26,541 nucleotides of DNA from DASZQY01 sp048498575 (GCA_048498575.1 JBEHXS010000019.1:1-26541); one strand, 5' to 3'; shown: positions 1 to 7,240, numbered from the stretch's first letter. A program made the numbers and translations. The notes: a model not told the origin generated them from the letters alone.

Positions 1-1113
1 GCCGCCGAGCCAGACGCCGAAGAACGACCCGACCTGGTGGGACAGGAAGACGAAGCCGAACAGCGTGGCGAGGTAGCGCGTGCCGAACATCACGGCGACG
101 AGCTGCTGGGTAGGCGGCACGGTGGAGAGCCACAGCAGGCCCATCGCCGCCGAGAAGATCAGGACGGAAGGCACGCTTGGCGGCAGCAGGACGAACAGGG
201 CAATGACGAGACCGCGCGCGAGATAGAGCCACACCAGCATGATGCGGCGCGGCCACCGCCCGGCCATGAAGCCCGAGGTGAACGCGCCGAAGATATTGAA
301 GAAGCCGATGAGGGCGATGGAGTAGCCGCCGTAAACAGCCGGGATGCCGACGTCCGAAAGGTAGGGCGGCAGGTGCACGGTGATGAATGCGAGCTGGAAG
401 CCGCAAACGAAGAAGCCGCTGACCAGCAGGCGATAGGAGCCGTGGCTGAACGCTTCGCGAAGCGCCTCAATGACGCCCTGGTCCTTTTCGCCACTCCGCG
501 CCGGTACCGCGGACGGCTTGCCGCGAATGACGAAGGCGAGGAAGGGCGTGACCAGCATGATCCCCGCCATCAGCACGAGCGCCGTCTGCCAGCCGAAGGA
601 GGCAATGAAGCCCTGGCCGAGCGGCGCGAACAGGAACTGGCCGAGGGAGCCCGCGGCGGTGCCGAACCCGAAGCCCAGCGTGCGGAGTTCCGGGGGCAAG
701 AGCCGTGCGAAGGCCGAGGTGACGAGGACGTAGGCCGAGCCGGCGATGCCCGCGCCGACGAGGACGCCGGCCGTGAGCTGGAGGGCGAAGGCGTCGGTCG
801 TGTGGGCCATTGCGAACAGGCCGGCGGCATAGATCAGCGCGCCGACGGCGACGACGCGGCCGGTGCCGTAGCGATCGGCCGCGATGCCGGCGATCGGCTG
901 GCCGATGCCCCACACCAGGTTCTGGATCGCGATCGCCAGCGCGAAGGTCTCGCGGCTCCAGCCGTAGGTGCCGGTCATGGGTGTCAGGAAGAAGCCCATG
1001 GTCGAGCGCGGGCCGAACGACAGGATCGCGATCAGGCATCCGGCGGCGACGATGACGGGAATGGAGGCATTGGCTCCGGCGGATTGTCGCGGAGCCTGGG
1101 AGGCGATGGTCAT
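1..1113 (-). CDS. MFS transporter, 3' end outside the window (partial)
   Basis: The reading frame is open from an ATG at 1113 to base 1 with no stop, giving 371 codons of a protein that should be a little over 400 residues. It begins MTIASQAPRQSAG and continues as alternating hydrophobic segments, with the loop-2/3-type motif GIAADRYGTGRVVAVGAL near residue 75 and a late conserved segment RYLATLFGFVFLSHQVGSFF at the left edge. These fit a 12-helix major facilitator of the inner membrane, most like oxalate/formate-antiporter-type or YbfB-like carriers. About eleven helices are present. Substrate cannot be read from the sequence. It is transcribed divergently from nadA across a 219-bp gap holding inverted repeats. 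The start was chosen because it is the first Met before the first helix; no strong Shine-Dalgarno sequence precedes it. Long open frames on the opposite strand here are GC-driven shadows. Confidence 0.88.
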   Translation of the reverse strand, partial: MTIASQAPRQSAGANASIPVIVAAGCLIAILSFGPRSTMGFFLTPMTGTYGWSRETFALAIAIQNLVWGIGQPIAGIAADRYGTGRVVAVGALIYAAGLFAMAHTTDAFALQLTAGVLVGAGIAGSAYVLVTSAFARLLPPELRTLGFGFGTAAGSLGQFLFAPLGQGFIASFGWQTALVLMAGIMLVTPFLAFVIRGKPSAVPARSGEKDQGVIEALREAFSHGSYRLLVSGFFVCGFQLAFITVHLPPYLSDVGIPAVYGGYSIALIGFFNIFGAFTSGFMAGRWPRRIMLVWLYLARGLVIALFVLLPPSVPSVLIFSAAMGLLWLSTVPPTQQLVAVMFGTRYLATLFGFVFLSHQVGSFFGVWLGG

Positions 1114-1193
1114 GGAGGCAGTCGGCGTTGCGGCGATACGCGAATTCTAGGGCGCGCTCCGCGCTCCGTCCGATGAAATCTCCTGATCGCATC

Positions 1194-1218
1194 GATGCAT
1201 AAGAATCATGCACGCATC
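1194..1218. promoter_or_regulatory. Imperfect inverted repeat upstream of the MFS gene
   Basis: GATGC at 1194-1198 is answered by GCATC at 1214-1218, and an inner TGCAT at 1196-1200 is answered by ATGCA at 1208-1212. A palindrome GCATCGATGC at 1189-1198 overlaps it. The element lies 80-105 bp upstream of the MFS start codon and could be a transcription-factor site for the divergent transporter. No regulator gene lies beside it in the window, so this is a weak structural call only. Confidence 0.25.
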
Positions 1219-1219
1219 G

Positions 1220-1249
1220 TTGGAATTTTGCTCGCCGTGTGCTTATATG
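1220..1249 (+). promoter_or_regulatory. Candidate distal promoter for nadABC
   Basis: TTGGAA at 1220-1225 lies 18 bases before TATATG at 1244-1249 (17 before TTATAT), a plausible sigma70-type -35/-10 pair pointing at nadA. A start near 1256 would give a leader of about 77 nt that contains the hairpin at 1264-1286 and the palindrome at 1294-1320. A competing proximal -10, TATACT at 1298-1303, sits inside the palindrome. Consensus match is only moderate. Confidence 0.3.
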
Positions 1250-1263
1250 TCCGACGTGTGTCG

Positions 1264-1286
1264 ACCGGCCTTTTGCCGGTATTTTT
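1264..1286 (+). terminator. Terminator-like hairpin ahead of the nadA operator
   Basis: ACCGGC (1264-1269), loop CTTTT, GCCGGT (1275-1280), then ATTTTT (1281-1286) has the stem-plus-U-run form of a small intrinsic terminator on the plus strand. The stem is only six base pairs. There is no plus-strand gene upstream for it to end, because the neighbouring MFS gene is divergent. It may therefore be an attenuator in a longer nad leader, an insulator against spurious transcription, or chance. Confidence 0.4.
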
Positions 1287-1293
1287 CAGCGTC

Positions 1294-1320
1294 GATATAT
1301 ACTCAGATTGAGTATATATC
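1294..1320. promoter_or_regulatory. Perfect palindrome, probable NadQ operator of nadABC
   Basis: GATATATACTCA (1294-1305), spacer GAT, TGAGTATATATC (1309-1320) is a perfect 12-bp inverted repeat in an otherwise GC-rich region. It contains a -10-like TATACT (1298-1303) and ends directly against the nadA Shine-Dalgarno AGGAGG (1321-1326), so a bound protein would block transcription initiation. A NadQ-family regulator is encoded 6 kb away in this window, and NadQ proteins are known from comparative genomics as regulators of nad genes in alphaproteobacteria. The pairing of this site with that protein is inference. In RNA the same sequence would form a stable hairpin next to the ribosome-binding site. 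Confidence 0.7.
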
Positions 1321-1332
1321 AGGAGGCAGGAA

Positions 1333-2400
1333 GTGGCGACCCTTCAGCACGAACCGACCGGGAAGCCCCGCGAGACGCGGACGCGTTTTGTCGAGGTGCC
1401 GATGCCCTCTCTCGAATACACCGACGAGGTCGCGGCCGAGACCGCGCATCTCTACGAGCGGATCAAGAACGTCGTCCCGGCGATCGAGTGGCCCGTGATG
1501 GCGCCGTACGTCAAGGCAATCAACGACCTGAAGAAAGAGCGCAACGCCGTCATCCTGGCCCACAACTATCAGACGCCGGAGATCTTCCACTGCGTCGCCG
1601 ACATCAAGGGCGACTCGCTCCAGCTCGCCATCGCCGCCGCCAAGAGCGACGCCGACATCATCGTCCAGTGCGGTGTGCACTTCATGGCCGAGACGTCGAA
1701 GCTGCTAAACCCGGACAAGATGGTGCTGATCCCGGACACGCGCGCCGGCTGCTCGCTCGCCGCCTCGATCACTGGTGCGGACGTGCGACTGCTCCGCGAG
1801 CGTTACCCCGGCGTGCCGGTGGTCACCTACGTCAACACCTCGGCCGACGTGAAGGCCGAGAGCGACATCTGCTGCACGTCGTCCAACGCCGTCGAAGTGG
1901 TCGAGGCGATGGGCAGCGACAGCGTGATCTTCCTGCCCGACCAGTACCTGGCCAAGTGGGTGGCCTCGCAGACCAAGGTCAGGATCATCTCGTGGCAGGG
2001 CGCCTGCGAGGTGCACGAGCGCTTCACCGGCGAGGAGCTCCGCGAATACCGCGAGGCCAATCCCGGTATCCAGATCCTGGCGCACCCCGAGTGCCCGCCG
2101 GACGTGCTGGCCGAAGCCGACTTCACCGGCTCGACCTCGAAAATGACCAACTGGGTGCTGAAGAATCACCCGAAGAAGGTGCTGCTCATCACCGAGTGCT
2201 CGATGGCCTCGAACGTCGCGGCCGACGCGCCCGATATCGAGTTCATCCGGCCGTGCAACCTGTGCCCGCACATGAAGCGCATCACGCTGCCGAAGATTCT
2301 CGACAGCCTCGTCTACCTCAAGGACGAGGTGACGGTCGATCCGCTGATCGCGACCAAGGCGCGGGCGGCCGTCGAGCGCATGGTCAACCTGAAGAGCTGA
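1333..2400 (+). CDS. nadA: Quinolinate synthase NadA
   Basis: NadA condenses iminoaspartate with dihydroxyacetone phosphate to quinolinate, the second step of de novo NAD synthesis, using an oxygen-sensitive [4Fe-4S] cluster in the cytoplasm. The 355-residue product has the three-fold NadA layout. The likely cluster ligands are Cys113 in VQCGVHFMAE, Cys225 in WQGACEVHERF and Cys311 in PCNLCPHMKR. Substrate-binding stretches AHNYQTPE (76-83), RAGCSLAASITG (137-148) and AHPECPPDVL (250-259) are also intact. The start is a GTG at 1333, six bases after a strong AGGAGG. It is the first gene of nadABC, and expression is probably controlled by the palindrome at 1294-1320. Length is close to that of E. 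coli NadA. No anomalies were seen. Confidence 0.97.
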   Translation: MATLQHEPTGKPRETRTRFVEVPMPSLEYTDEVAAETAHLYERIKNVVPAIEWPVMAPYVKAINDLKKERNAVILAHNYQTPEIFHCVADIKGDSLQLAIAAAKSDADIIVQCGVHFMAETSKLLNPDKMVLIPDTRAGCSLAASITGADVRLLRERYPGVPVVTYVNTSADVKAESDICCTSSNAVEVVEAMGSDSVIFLPDQYLAKWVASQTKVRIISWQGACEVHERFTGEELREYREANPGIQILAHPECPPDVLAEADFTGSTSKMTNWVLKNHPKKVLLITECSMASNVAADAPDIEFIRPCNLCPHMKRITLPKILDSLVYLKDEVTVDPLIATKARAAVERMVNLKS

Positions 2401-2470
2401 ACCGCGCCGCATCTTCCGGAGAAGCGGGAGCCGACGGCGAGTGGAGAATGCGATGACGGTTGGCGTGAAT

Positions 2471-2507
2471 CACGCAATCCCTGGATCCCCGCTTTCGCGG
2501 GGAAGGC
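2471..2507. repeat. Palindromic intergenic repeat between nadA and nadB
   Basis: This stretch contains CCCTGGATCCCCGC followed by a hairpin, CCCCGC (2487-2492), loop TTTC, GCGGGG (2497-2502). It matches the dispersed proteobacterial intergenic repeat whose reverse strand often translates as PAKAGIQ; that peptide appears here on the minus strand. Only this copy was noticed in the window, so its repeat status rests on recognition of the family sequence. It fills much of the 115-bp nadA-nadB gap, and its 3' arm (GCGGGGAAGG) overlaps the purine-rich region that must serve as the nadB ribosome-binding site. It could act as an mRNA-stability or translation element. Confidence 0.65.
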
Positions 2508-2515
2508 GGTAGGCC

Positions 2516-4099
2516 ATGTTGGATCGCAGTTCGGACGTTTCCACACTCCAGTCCGACGACGTTGTCATCGTCGGCGGCGGGCTTGCCGGCCTGTTCTGCG
2601 CGCTGCGTCTGGCACCGCGCCGCGTCACGGTGCTGACTGCGGCGCCGATCGGGCAAGGAGCCTCGTCGGCTTGGGCCCAGGGCGGCATCGCGGCGGCGAT
2701 GGGCCCAGGCGATACGATCGAGAAGCATCTCGCCGACACGATCGCGGCCGGCGCCGGAATCGTCGACGAGAAGATCGCGCGGCTGCTGGTCTCCGAAGCC
2801 CCGGCGCGCATCCACGACCTGCTCGAATATGGCGTACCCTTCGACCGCGACCTGGCCGGGCATCTTGCGCTGTCGCGCGAGGCGGCGCACTCCGAGCGGC
2901 GCATCGTGCACGTCCACGGCGACGCCGCTGGCGCTGCCATCATGGCGGCGCTGATCGCCGACGTGCATAAGACGCCGTCGATCCGGCTTTACGAGGGATA
3001 CATCGCCGAATCTCTGATGATGCGCGGTAGCCGCGTCGCGGGCATCACCGCACGCCCGCGTGCTGGTGGGACGCTGATCGAATTTCCGGCGCGGGCCGTG
3101 GTGTTGGCTTCCGGTGGCAGCGGGCATCTTTTCGCGGTGACCACGAATCCGGGCGAGGCCGAAGGCGGCTTCGCCATCGCGGCGCGGGCCGGCGCGGTGA
3201 TCGCCGACGCCGAGTTCGTGCAGTTTCACCCGACGGCATTCTCCTTCGGCCGTGACCCGGCGCCACTTGCCACCGAGGCGCTGCGCGGCGAGGGCGCGAC
3301 GCTGATCAACAGCGCCGGCGAGCGCTTCATGCTGAAGGTGCACCCGGCGGCGGAACTCGCGCCGCGCGACGTCGTGGCCCGCGCCGTCCATGCCGAGATC
3401 GTAGCCGGGCGAGGCGCCTTCCTCGATTGCCGGGCCGCGATCGGCGAGAAGTTCGCCGAGGAATTCCCGACGGTCTACGGCTACTGCCGCGAGGCCGGCA
3501 TCGATCCGGCGAAGGACCCGATCCCGGTCGCGCCGGCGGCCCACTTCCACATGGGCGGCGTGTTGACCGACGCCAACGGCCGCTCGACGCTGGACGGCCT
3601 GTGGGCATGCGGCGAGACGGCCTCGACCGGGGCGCATGGTGCGAATCGCCTGGCGTCGAACTCGCTGCTCGAGGCGGTGGTATTCGGCGCGCGTGTCGCG
3701 GCCGACATCGGCACGCGCTATCCGCAGGCCGAGCTGATGACGCCATTGGAGCGGCCGGGCGACCGCGTGGCGGCCGACCCCGACCCCGGCGACAAGACGT
3801 TCCTCCGCCGCACGATGAGCGATCTCGTCGGCGTCGTGCGCGACAAGGCCGGGCTGGAGCGCGCGCTCGCCGTGATCGCGACGCTGCAATCGAAGAACCG
3901 CTCGCCGCGCTTCGCCAACGCTCTGGTCGCGGCGCGAATGATTGCGGCGTGCGCGCTGGCACGCACCGAAAGCCGTGGCGGGCACTATCGCTCGGATTAT
4001 CCGGAGCCCGATCCGGCCTGGCAGCACCGCACCTTCAAGACGCTGCGCGACGTCGAGGAAATCGGCGCGCAGTCACCTTCGCCGGCGCTGGCCACGTAG
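2516..4099 (+). CDS. nadB: L-aspartate oxidase NadB
   Basis: NadB oxidises L-aspartate to iminoaspartate with FAD and hands this unstable product to NadA. The 527-residue protein has the N-terminal dinucleotide-binding motif VGGGLAGLFCAL (19-30), the flavoprotein stretch SSAWAQGGIAAA (50-61), the succinate-dehydrogenase/fumarate-reductase-type active-site region FHPTAFSFG and TEALRGEGA, and AAHFHMGGV followed by CGETASTGAHGANRLASNSL before a C-terminal helical domain. All are typical of L-aspartate oxidase rather than SdhA, and the pathway neighbours confirm this. The ATG at 2516 is preceded by GGAAGGCGG, part of it inside the upstream repeat hairpin. The stop lies five bases before the nadC start, so the two are probably translationally coupled. 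Length is normal. Confidence 0.96.
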   Translation: MLDRSSDVSTLQSDDVVIVGGGLAGLFCALRLAPRRVTVLTAAPIGQGASSAWAQGGIAAAMGPGDTIEKHLADTIAAGAGIVDEKIARLLVSEAPARIHDLLEYGVPFDRDLAGHLALSREAAHSERRIVHVHGDAAGAAIMAALIADVHKTPSIRLYEGYIAESLMMRGSRVAGITARPRAGGTLIEFPARAVVLASGGSGHLFAVTTNPGEAEGGFAIAARAGAVIADAEFVQFHPTAFSFGRDPAPLATEALRGEGATLINSAGERFMLKVHPAAELAPRDVVARAVHAEIVAGRGAFLDCRAAIGEKFAEEFPTVYGYCREAGIDPAKDPIPVAPAAHFHMGGVLTDANGRSTLDGLWACGETASTGAHGANRLASNSLLEAVVFGARVAADIGTRYPQAELMTPLERPGDRVAADPDPGDKTFLRRTMSDLVGVVRDKAGLERALAVIATLQSKNRSPRFANALVAARMIAACALARTESRGGHYRSDYPEPDPAWQHRTFKTLRDVEEIGAQSPSPALAT

Positions 4100-4104
4100 T
4101 CGCG

Positions 4105-4977
4105 ATGCTTCCGGTGCTGGACGAGCGCCACGTCGAGGACGCCGTGCGTGCGGCGCTGGCCGAGGATCTGGGCGCTGCCGGCGACATCACCTCGGCGGCG
4201 ACCATTCCTGCGGACGCTACGGCGGTTGCCGATTTCGGCGTCCGCAAGGCCGGCGTCATCGCCGGGCTGCCGATCGCGGCGGAGGCGTTCCGCGTGCTCG
4301 ACCCGGCCGTGAAGTTCGAGGTGCTGCACGGCGACGGCAGCCGTGTGGCGCCTGGCACGGTGATCGCGCGTGTCTCCGGCAACGCGCGCGCGGTGCTGGC
4401 GGGCGAGCGCGTCGCGCTCAACTATCTCTGCCACCTTTCCGGTGTCGCTACCGCGGCCGCCGCACTCGTCGAAAAGACCAAAGGCACGCGGGCAGTGATC
4501 CTCGACACGCGCAAGACGACGCCGGGCATGCGCGCCTTCGAGAAGTATGCGGTGGTCTGCGGCGGCGGCAGCAACCATCGCTTCGGCCTCTACGACGCCG
4601 TGCTGATCAAGGACAACCACATCGTGGTGGCCGGTGGCGTCGGCGAGGCGATCCGCCGCGCCCGCGGGCACGCGCCAGGCGTCCGGATCGAGATCGAGGT
4701 CGGCTCGCTGGCCGAGCTGGACGAGGCGCTGGCCGAGAAGCCGGACATCATCATGCTGGACAACATGAACGTCGCCGACATGGCGACCGCCGTGAAACGC
4801 GTCGCCGGGCGGGCAAAGCTCGAGGCGTCCGGCAACGTCACCGTCGATACGGTGGCGACCATTGCGGCAACGGGCGTGGATTACATCTCGTCGGGCTGGA
4901 TCACGCACTCCGCGCCCGCCCTCGACATCGGCCTCGACGTCGAGATCAGCCGGAGCCCGCGCCCGGCGGCGGGATAG
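4105..4977 (+). CDS. nadC: Nicotinate-nucleotide pyrophosphorylase (carboxylating) NadC
   Basis: NadC converts quinolinate and PRPP to nicotinate mononucleotide with release of CO2, joining the de novo branch to the common NAD pathway. The 290-residue protein shows the quinolinate phosphoribosyltransferase signatures: AGERVALNYLCHLSGVAT (99-116), ILDTRKTTPGMRAFEKYAV (132-150), GGGSNHRFGLYDAVLIKDNH (153-172), EIEVGSLAEL, IIMLDNM and ISSGWITHSAP. The frame is open far upstream inside nadB, but the domain begins at ATG 4105, five bases after the nadB stop, so that start was chosen. It is the third gene of the operon. Its last 32 bp overlap the end of a convergent small membrane-protein gene. Confidence 0.96.
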   Translation: MLPVLDERHVEDAVRAALAEDLGAAGDITSAATIPADATAVADFGVRKAGVIAGLPIAAEAFRVLDPAVKFEVLHGDGSRVAPGTVIARVSGNARAVLAGERVALNYLCHLSGVATAAAALVEKTKGTRAVILDTRKTTPGMRAFEKYAVVCGGGSNHRFGLYDAVLIKDNHIVVAGGVGEAIRRARGHAPGVRIEIEVGSLAELDEALAEKPDIIMLDNMNVADMATAVKRVAGRAKLEASGNVTVDTVATIAATGVDYISSGWITHSAPALDIGLDVEISRSPRPAAG

Positions 4978-5194
4978 TCGGCGGCGCACTGCCCGCAAAA
5001 AACACGAAATAGACCACGGCGTAGATCACCACTATGGCGACTACGCCAAAGATCAGGACGTAGCGCACGTTGTGATGGGTTGCGGCGCCGCGCGCTTCGT
5101 TCGGCTCCAGGACGGGAGCGGGTTCCGTTGCCACATGGAGCGGCGTCGGGCCTTCGTCGGACTTGTCGTCGTAGTCAGGGGCGCGGGAACTCAT
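4946..5194 (-). CDS. Small single-pass membrane protein, function unknown
   Basis: This 82-residue protein has an acidic, Pro-rich N-terminus (1-40), one strongly hydrophobic helix at about 44-66 (VRYVLIFGVVAIVVIYAVVY) and a Gly/Pro-rich tail. A good Shine-Dalgarno, AGGAGA, stands seven bases before the ATG at 5194. Similar short proteins with a conserved 'HNVRYVL' entry to the helix are, as I recall, common hypothetical proteins in Hyphomicrobiales. The reading frame converges on nadC and overlaps its final 32 bp on the opposite strand. It lies just upstream of the SleB-like hydrolase end, with both on the minus strand, but transcription order places the hydrolase first. No function can be assigned. 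Confidence 0.72.
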   Translation of the reverse strand: MSSRAPDYDDKSDEGPTPLHVATEPAPVLEPNEARGAATHHNVRYVLIFGVVAIVVIYAVVYFVFFAGSAPPTIPPPGAGSG

Positions 5195-5251
5195 GAGCGT
5201 TCTCCTGCTTGTGGCCTATGCAGGAGAAACGGCTGCGACCCCTAATCGTTC

Positions 5252-6403
5252 CTAGCTCCAGCCGCCGTTCTTCGTCTTGTAGAAGACGTGGCGGCCGATC
5301 TTCTCGACCTTGTTCATGCTGCTTGCCCACCGCGGCCGGACGTAAGTGGCGTGGTAGTGGGTCGCCGCCCCGATGTCGGCCATGTAGAGATTCTTCGGGT
5401 CGTTGAGCACGTTGCGGGCGAGCGCCAGGCTGGACGCCCATGCCTTCGGATCACTGATGCGATCCGGGATGCCGTCGCAGGCGAAGGAGAACTGGCAGCG
5501 GTTGCGGACGTTCTTGTTCTGATAGACGACGCTGCAGATGGTTTTCGGGTAGGCGGGGTTCTTGAGGCGGTTGAGCACGACCTGCGCTACCGCGATCTGG
5601 CCCTTCTCGGCCTCGCCGCGCGCCTCGAAGTAGATGGCGGTGGCGAGGCAGGTGACCTCGCTCGCCGAGTGGACGCTCGGCGGCAGCGGGTTATTCAGCC
5701 ACGCATGGTTGGCGTCGATGTTGGGGTCGAGAATGCCGGGACCGGGCGGGACGATGCCCATCACCGCTTCGAACGGCTTCTCGATGGCGGCGGCGGCGTC
5801 AGGCCCGGCGTAGGCGAGGAGTGCCGGCGGGGTCGCCATCGCGGATGCAGTCGTTGGCGGTGCCGCCGATGCGATTGCGGTAACAGCGGTCTTCGCCGCC
5901 ACGTTGGCCGGCGGCGCGACCGTGGCCGATGCCACGACTGTCGCGCCAGCCGACTTGGTCGCGGCGCTGGCCACCAGCGCGGCCGCCGCGACGGTCGGCG
6001 TCGGCACGACGAATGCCGTGCGCACGACGCTGCCCGAATCCGGTGGAGCAAACAGGCCGGCCTCGGCGATGACGCTCGCGGTTACCGCGGCGCCATGGCG
6101 CGGCACGAGCAGGTCGCCCTTGTCGCTGTCGTTGGCGGCGGAAGCGACGGCGATCGAGCCGGTCGCGGTCGCATCGACCGCCGACGGCTGGTAGCGCACG
6201 GCGAAACGGCGGTTGGTGTTGGGATCGACGGCCAGGCTGAGCTGCCAGCGCTCGGTGGCGTTGGCGTAGCCCTTGAAGCGGGCAAGCGCGTCCTGCTGGG
6301 CGATCGTAGTCGAGCCGGCGCAAATGAGCAGGCCCGCGCATACGACGCGCATCGCCCACTTGCCCCGCAAGAATCGCCTACGCTGCCTCCCCGGAACGAC
6401 CAC
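5252..6403 (-). CDS. SleB-type cell-wall hydrolase (Hydrolase_2 family)
   Basis: The 383-residue product has a basic N-region and hydrophobic segment (MRVVCAGLLICAGSTTIA, about 18-35) that reads as a signal peptide or anchor. A low-complexity Ala/Val/Thr/Pro linker follows (about 130-200), and then a C-terminal SleB/Hydrolase_2 domain (about 249-375). The domain carries EVTCLATAIYFEARGE, where Glu260 is the likely catalytic acid, plus QVVLNRLKNPAYP, CQFSFACDG and ATHYHATYVRPRW. These enzymes cleave peptidoglycan glycan strands, presumably in the periplasm. The GTG at 6403 was chosen because GGAG lies six bases before it; ATG 6352 (366 aa) is the alternative. The linker suggests the catalytic domain is held away from the inner membrane. 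Confidence 0.88.
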   Translation of the reverse strand: MVVPGRQRRRFLRGKWAMRVVCAGLLICAGSTTIAQQDALARFKGYANATERWQLSLAVDPNTNRRFAVRYQPSAVDATATGSIAVASAANDSDKGDLLVPRHGAAVTASVIAEAGLFAPPDSGSVVRTAFVVPTPTVAAAALVASAATKSAGATVVASATVAPPANVAAKTAVTAIASAAPPTTASAMATPPALLAYAGPDAAAAIEKPFEAVMGIVPPGPGILDPNIDANHAWLNNPLPPSVHSASEVTCLATAIYFEARGEAEKGQIAVAQVVLNRLKNPAYPKTICSVVYQNKNVRNRCQFSFACDGIPDRISDPKAWASSLALARNVLNDPKNLYMADIGAATHYHATYVRPRWASSMNKVEKIGRHVFYKTKNGGWS

Positions 6404-6777
6404 GCACTACTCCACGCACACACTGGACTTGAACGGGTCGTTCCGGTCCCTCCGCTGCGGGCCCGGTAGCGACGCCACCCTGAAGACGCCAGTGATGCGG
6501 GATTAACCTTGAAGCCCGGTTAATGCCGGCAAACCGCCGCCCCCTCGTTGAGACAAGATTTACCGTGGCGATTCGGGCTGTAACGGGGGGCAACAAGGGC
6601 TATCCCAAGAAAACACGCGGCTATCCCAAGGAATCTTCGTGGTGGCGATTTGCCACGGCCGCTTTTCGCGGTGTGACGGCCTTCACCGGTTGTGACGGCG
6701 GTGGCTAGCGGTGTTTTCGCGTACCGGGGTATCTTGCGATCGAAGCGGGGCAACGATCCAAGGTTGAGGTACGGACC
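6404..6777. other. 374-bp intergenic region with short direct repeats
   Basis: No convincing gene lies here. It is the divergent control region of the SleB-like hydrolase and the exported protein at 6778. It holds an inverted repeat ATTAACC (6502-6508) / GGTTAAT (6518-6524), two exact copies of GGCTATCCCAAG (6598-6609 and 6619-6630, 21 bp apart), and two copies of TGTGACGGC (6672-6680 and 6691-6699, 19 bp apart). The 21-bp period equals two helical turns, which suits paired protein sites. A 61-codon frame (6523-6708) crosses it but lacks a ribosome-binding site. Confidence 0.5.
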
Positions 6778-7236
6778 ATGAAACGGGCATTCTTTTCGCT
6801 GGCAATAGCGTTTTCGTTTGTGGTGTCCGTGGGTGGAGCTGCGTTCGCGGCCAGCCCCGACGCCGAGGCGGCGTTCATCAAGGCGTATCAGGCGGCGTTC
6901 GATTCCAAGAATGCCGACGCCTTTAGCGCGCTGATGGCGCCGGGCGGCGATCCGACGGTCGTCCAGTTCTACACGCAGATGATGACTTCTGAAGTGCAGG
7001 ACGGGAAGCTGACGTCGATCACGCTCAAGGACCTGACGCCGGACGATGTCACCAAGGCGGCAGCCATACAGCCCGGCCCGAACGGCAACCTCAAGCTCAG
7101 CCCGACGCCGTACAAGAAGCTCGTGCTGCACATCGAGACGAAGACGGCCGACCAGACCTCGAGTTCCGACAGCGAAGTCTTTGTTGCCGACGTCGGCGGC
7201 AAGGTGCTGATCGCGGTCCCGTCTCCGGCGCCGTGA
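6778..7236 (+). CDS. Small exported protein of unknown function
   Basis: A 152-residue product with a clear Sec signal peptide: MKR, then a hydrophobic core, with cleavage expected after AFA at residue 24. The mature part begins with a helix AEAAFIKAYQAAFDSKNADA followed by a mixed segment. The start of an NTF2/SnoaL-like fold has this look, but the call is too weak to name. GAGGT precedes the ATG by about nine bases. There are no cysteines and no second hydrophobic segment in the mature part, so a soluble periplasmic protein is likely. The gene stands alone and converges on nadQ, with four bases between the two stops. Confidence 0.72.
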   Translation: MKRAFFSLAIAFSFVVSVGGAAFAASPDAEAAFIKAYQAAFDSKNADAFSALMAPGGDPTVVQFYTQMMTSEVQDGKLTSITLKDLTPDDVTKAAAIQPGPNGNLKLSPTPYKKLVLHIETKTADQTSSSDSEVFVADVGGKVLIAVPSPAP

Positions 7237-7240
7237 TCCT

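Noticed and set aside
37..1176. 379-codon plus-strand open frame
   Set aside because: It is antisense to the MFS transporter, extremely rich in Arg, Glu, Asp and His, and shows no domain; it is a shadow of high-GC third positions.
1255..1332. NAD-sensing riboswitch in the nadA leader
   Set aside because: Only two simple hairpins are visible and no known NAD riboswitch core was recognised; a protein operator explains the palindrome better.
1239..2456. 405-codon plus-strand frame over nadA
   Set aside because: It covers the nadA gene in another frame with Arg/Gly/His-rich composition, while nadA itself has full family motifs.
2384..4027. 547-codon minus-strand frame over nadB
   Set aside because: It is antisense to nadB and lacks any recognisable domain or ribosome-binding site.
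3427..4104. Long upstream extension of nadC inside nadB
   Set aside because: The added residues are Arg/Gly-rich shadow of nadB; the quinolinate phosphoribosyltransferase domain starts at 4105.
6523..6708. 61-codon plus-strand frame with a repeated GYPK peptide
   Set aside because: The repeat comes from the 21-bp DNA period; there is no ribosome-binding site and no family resemblance, so it is listed only as repeat-bearing intergenic DNA.
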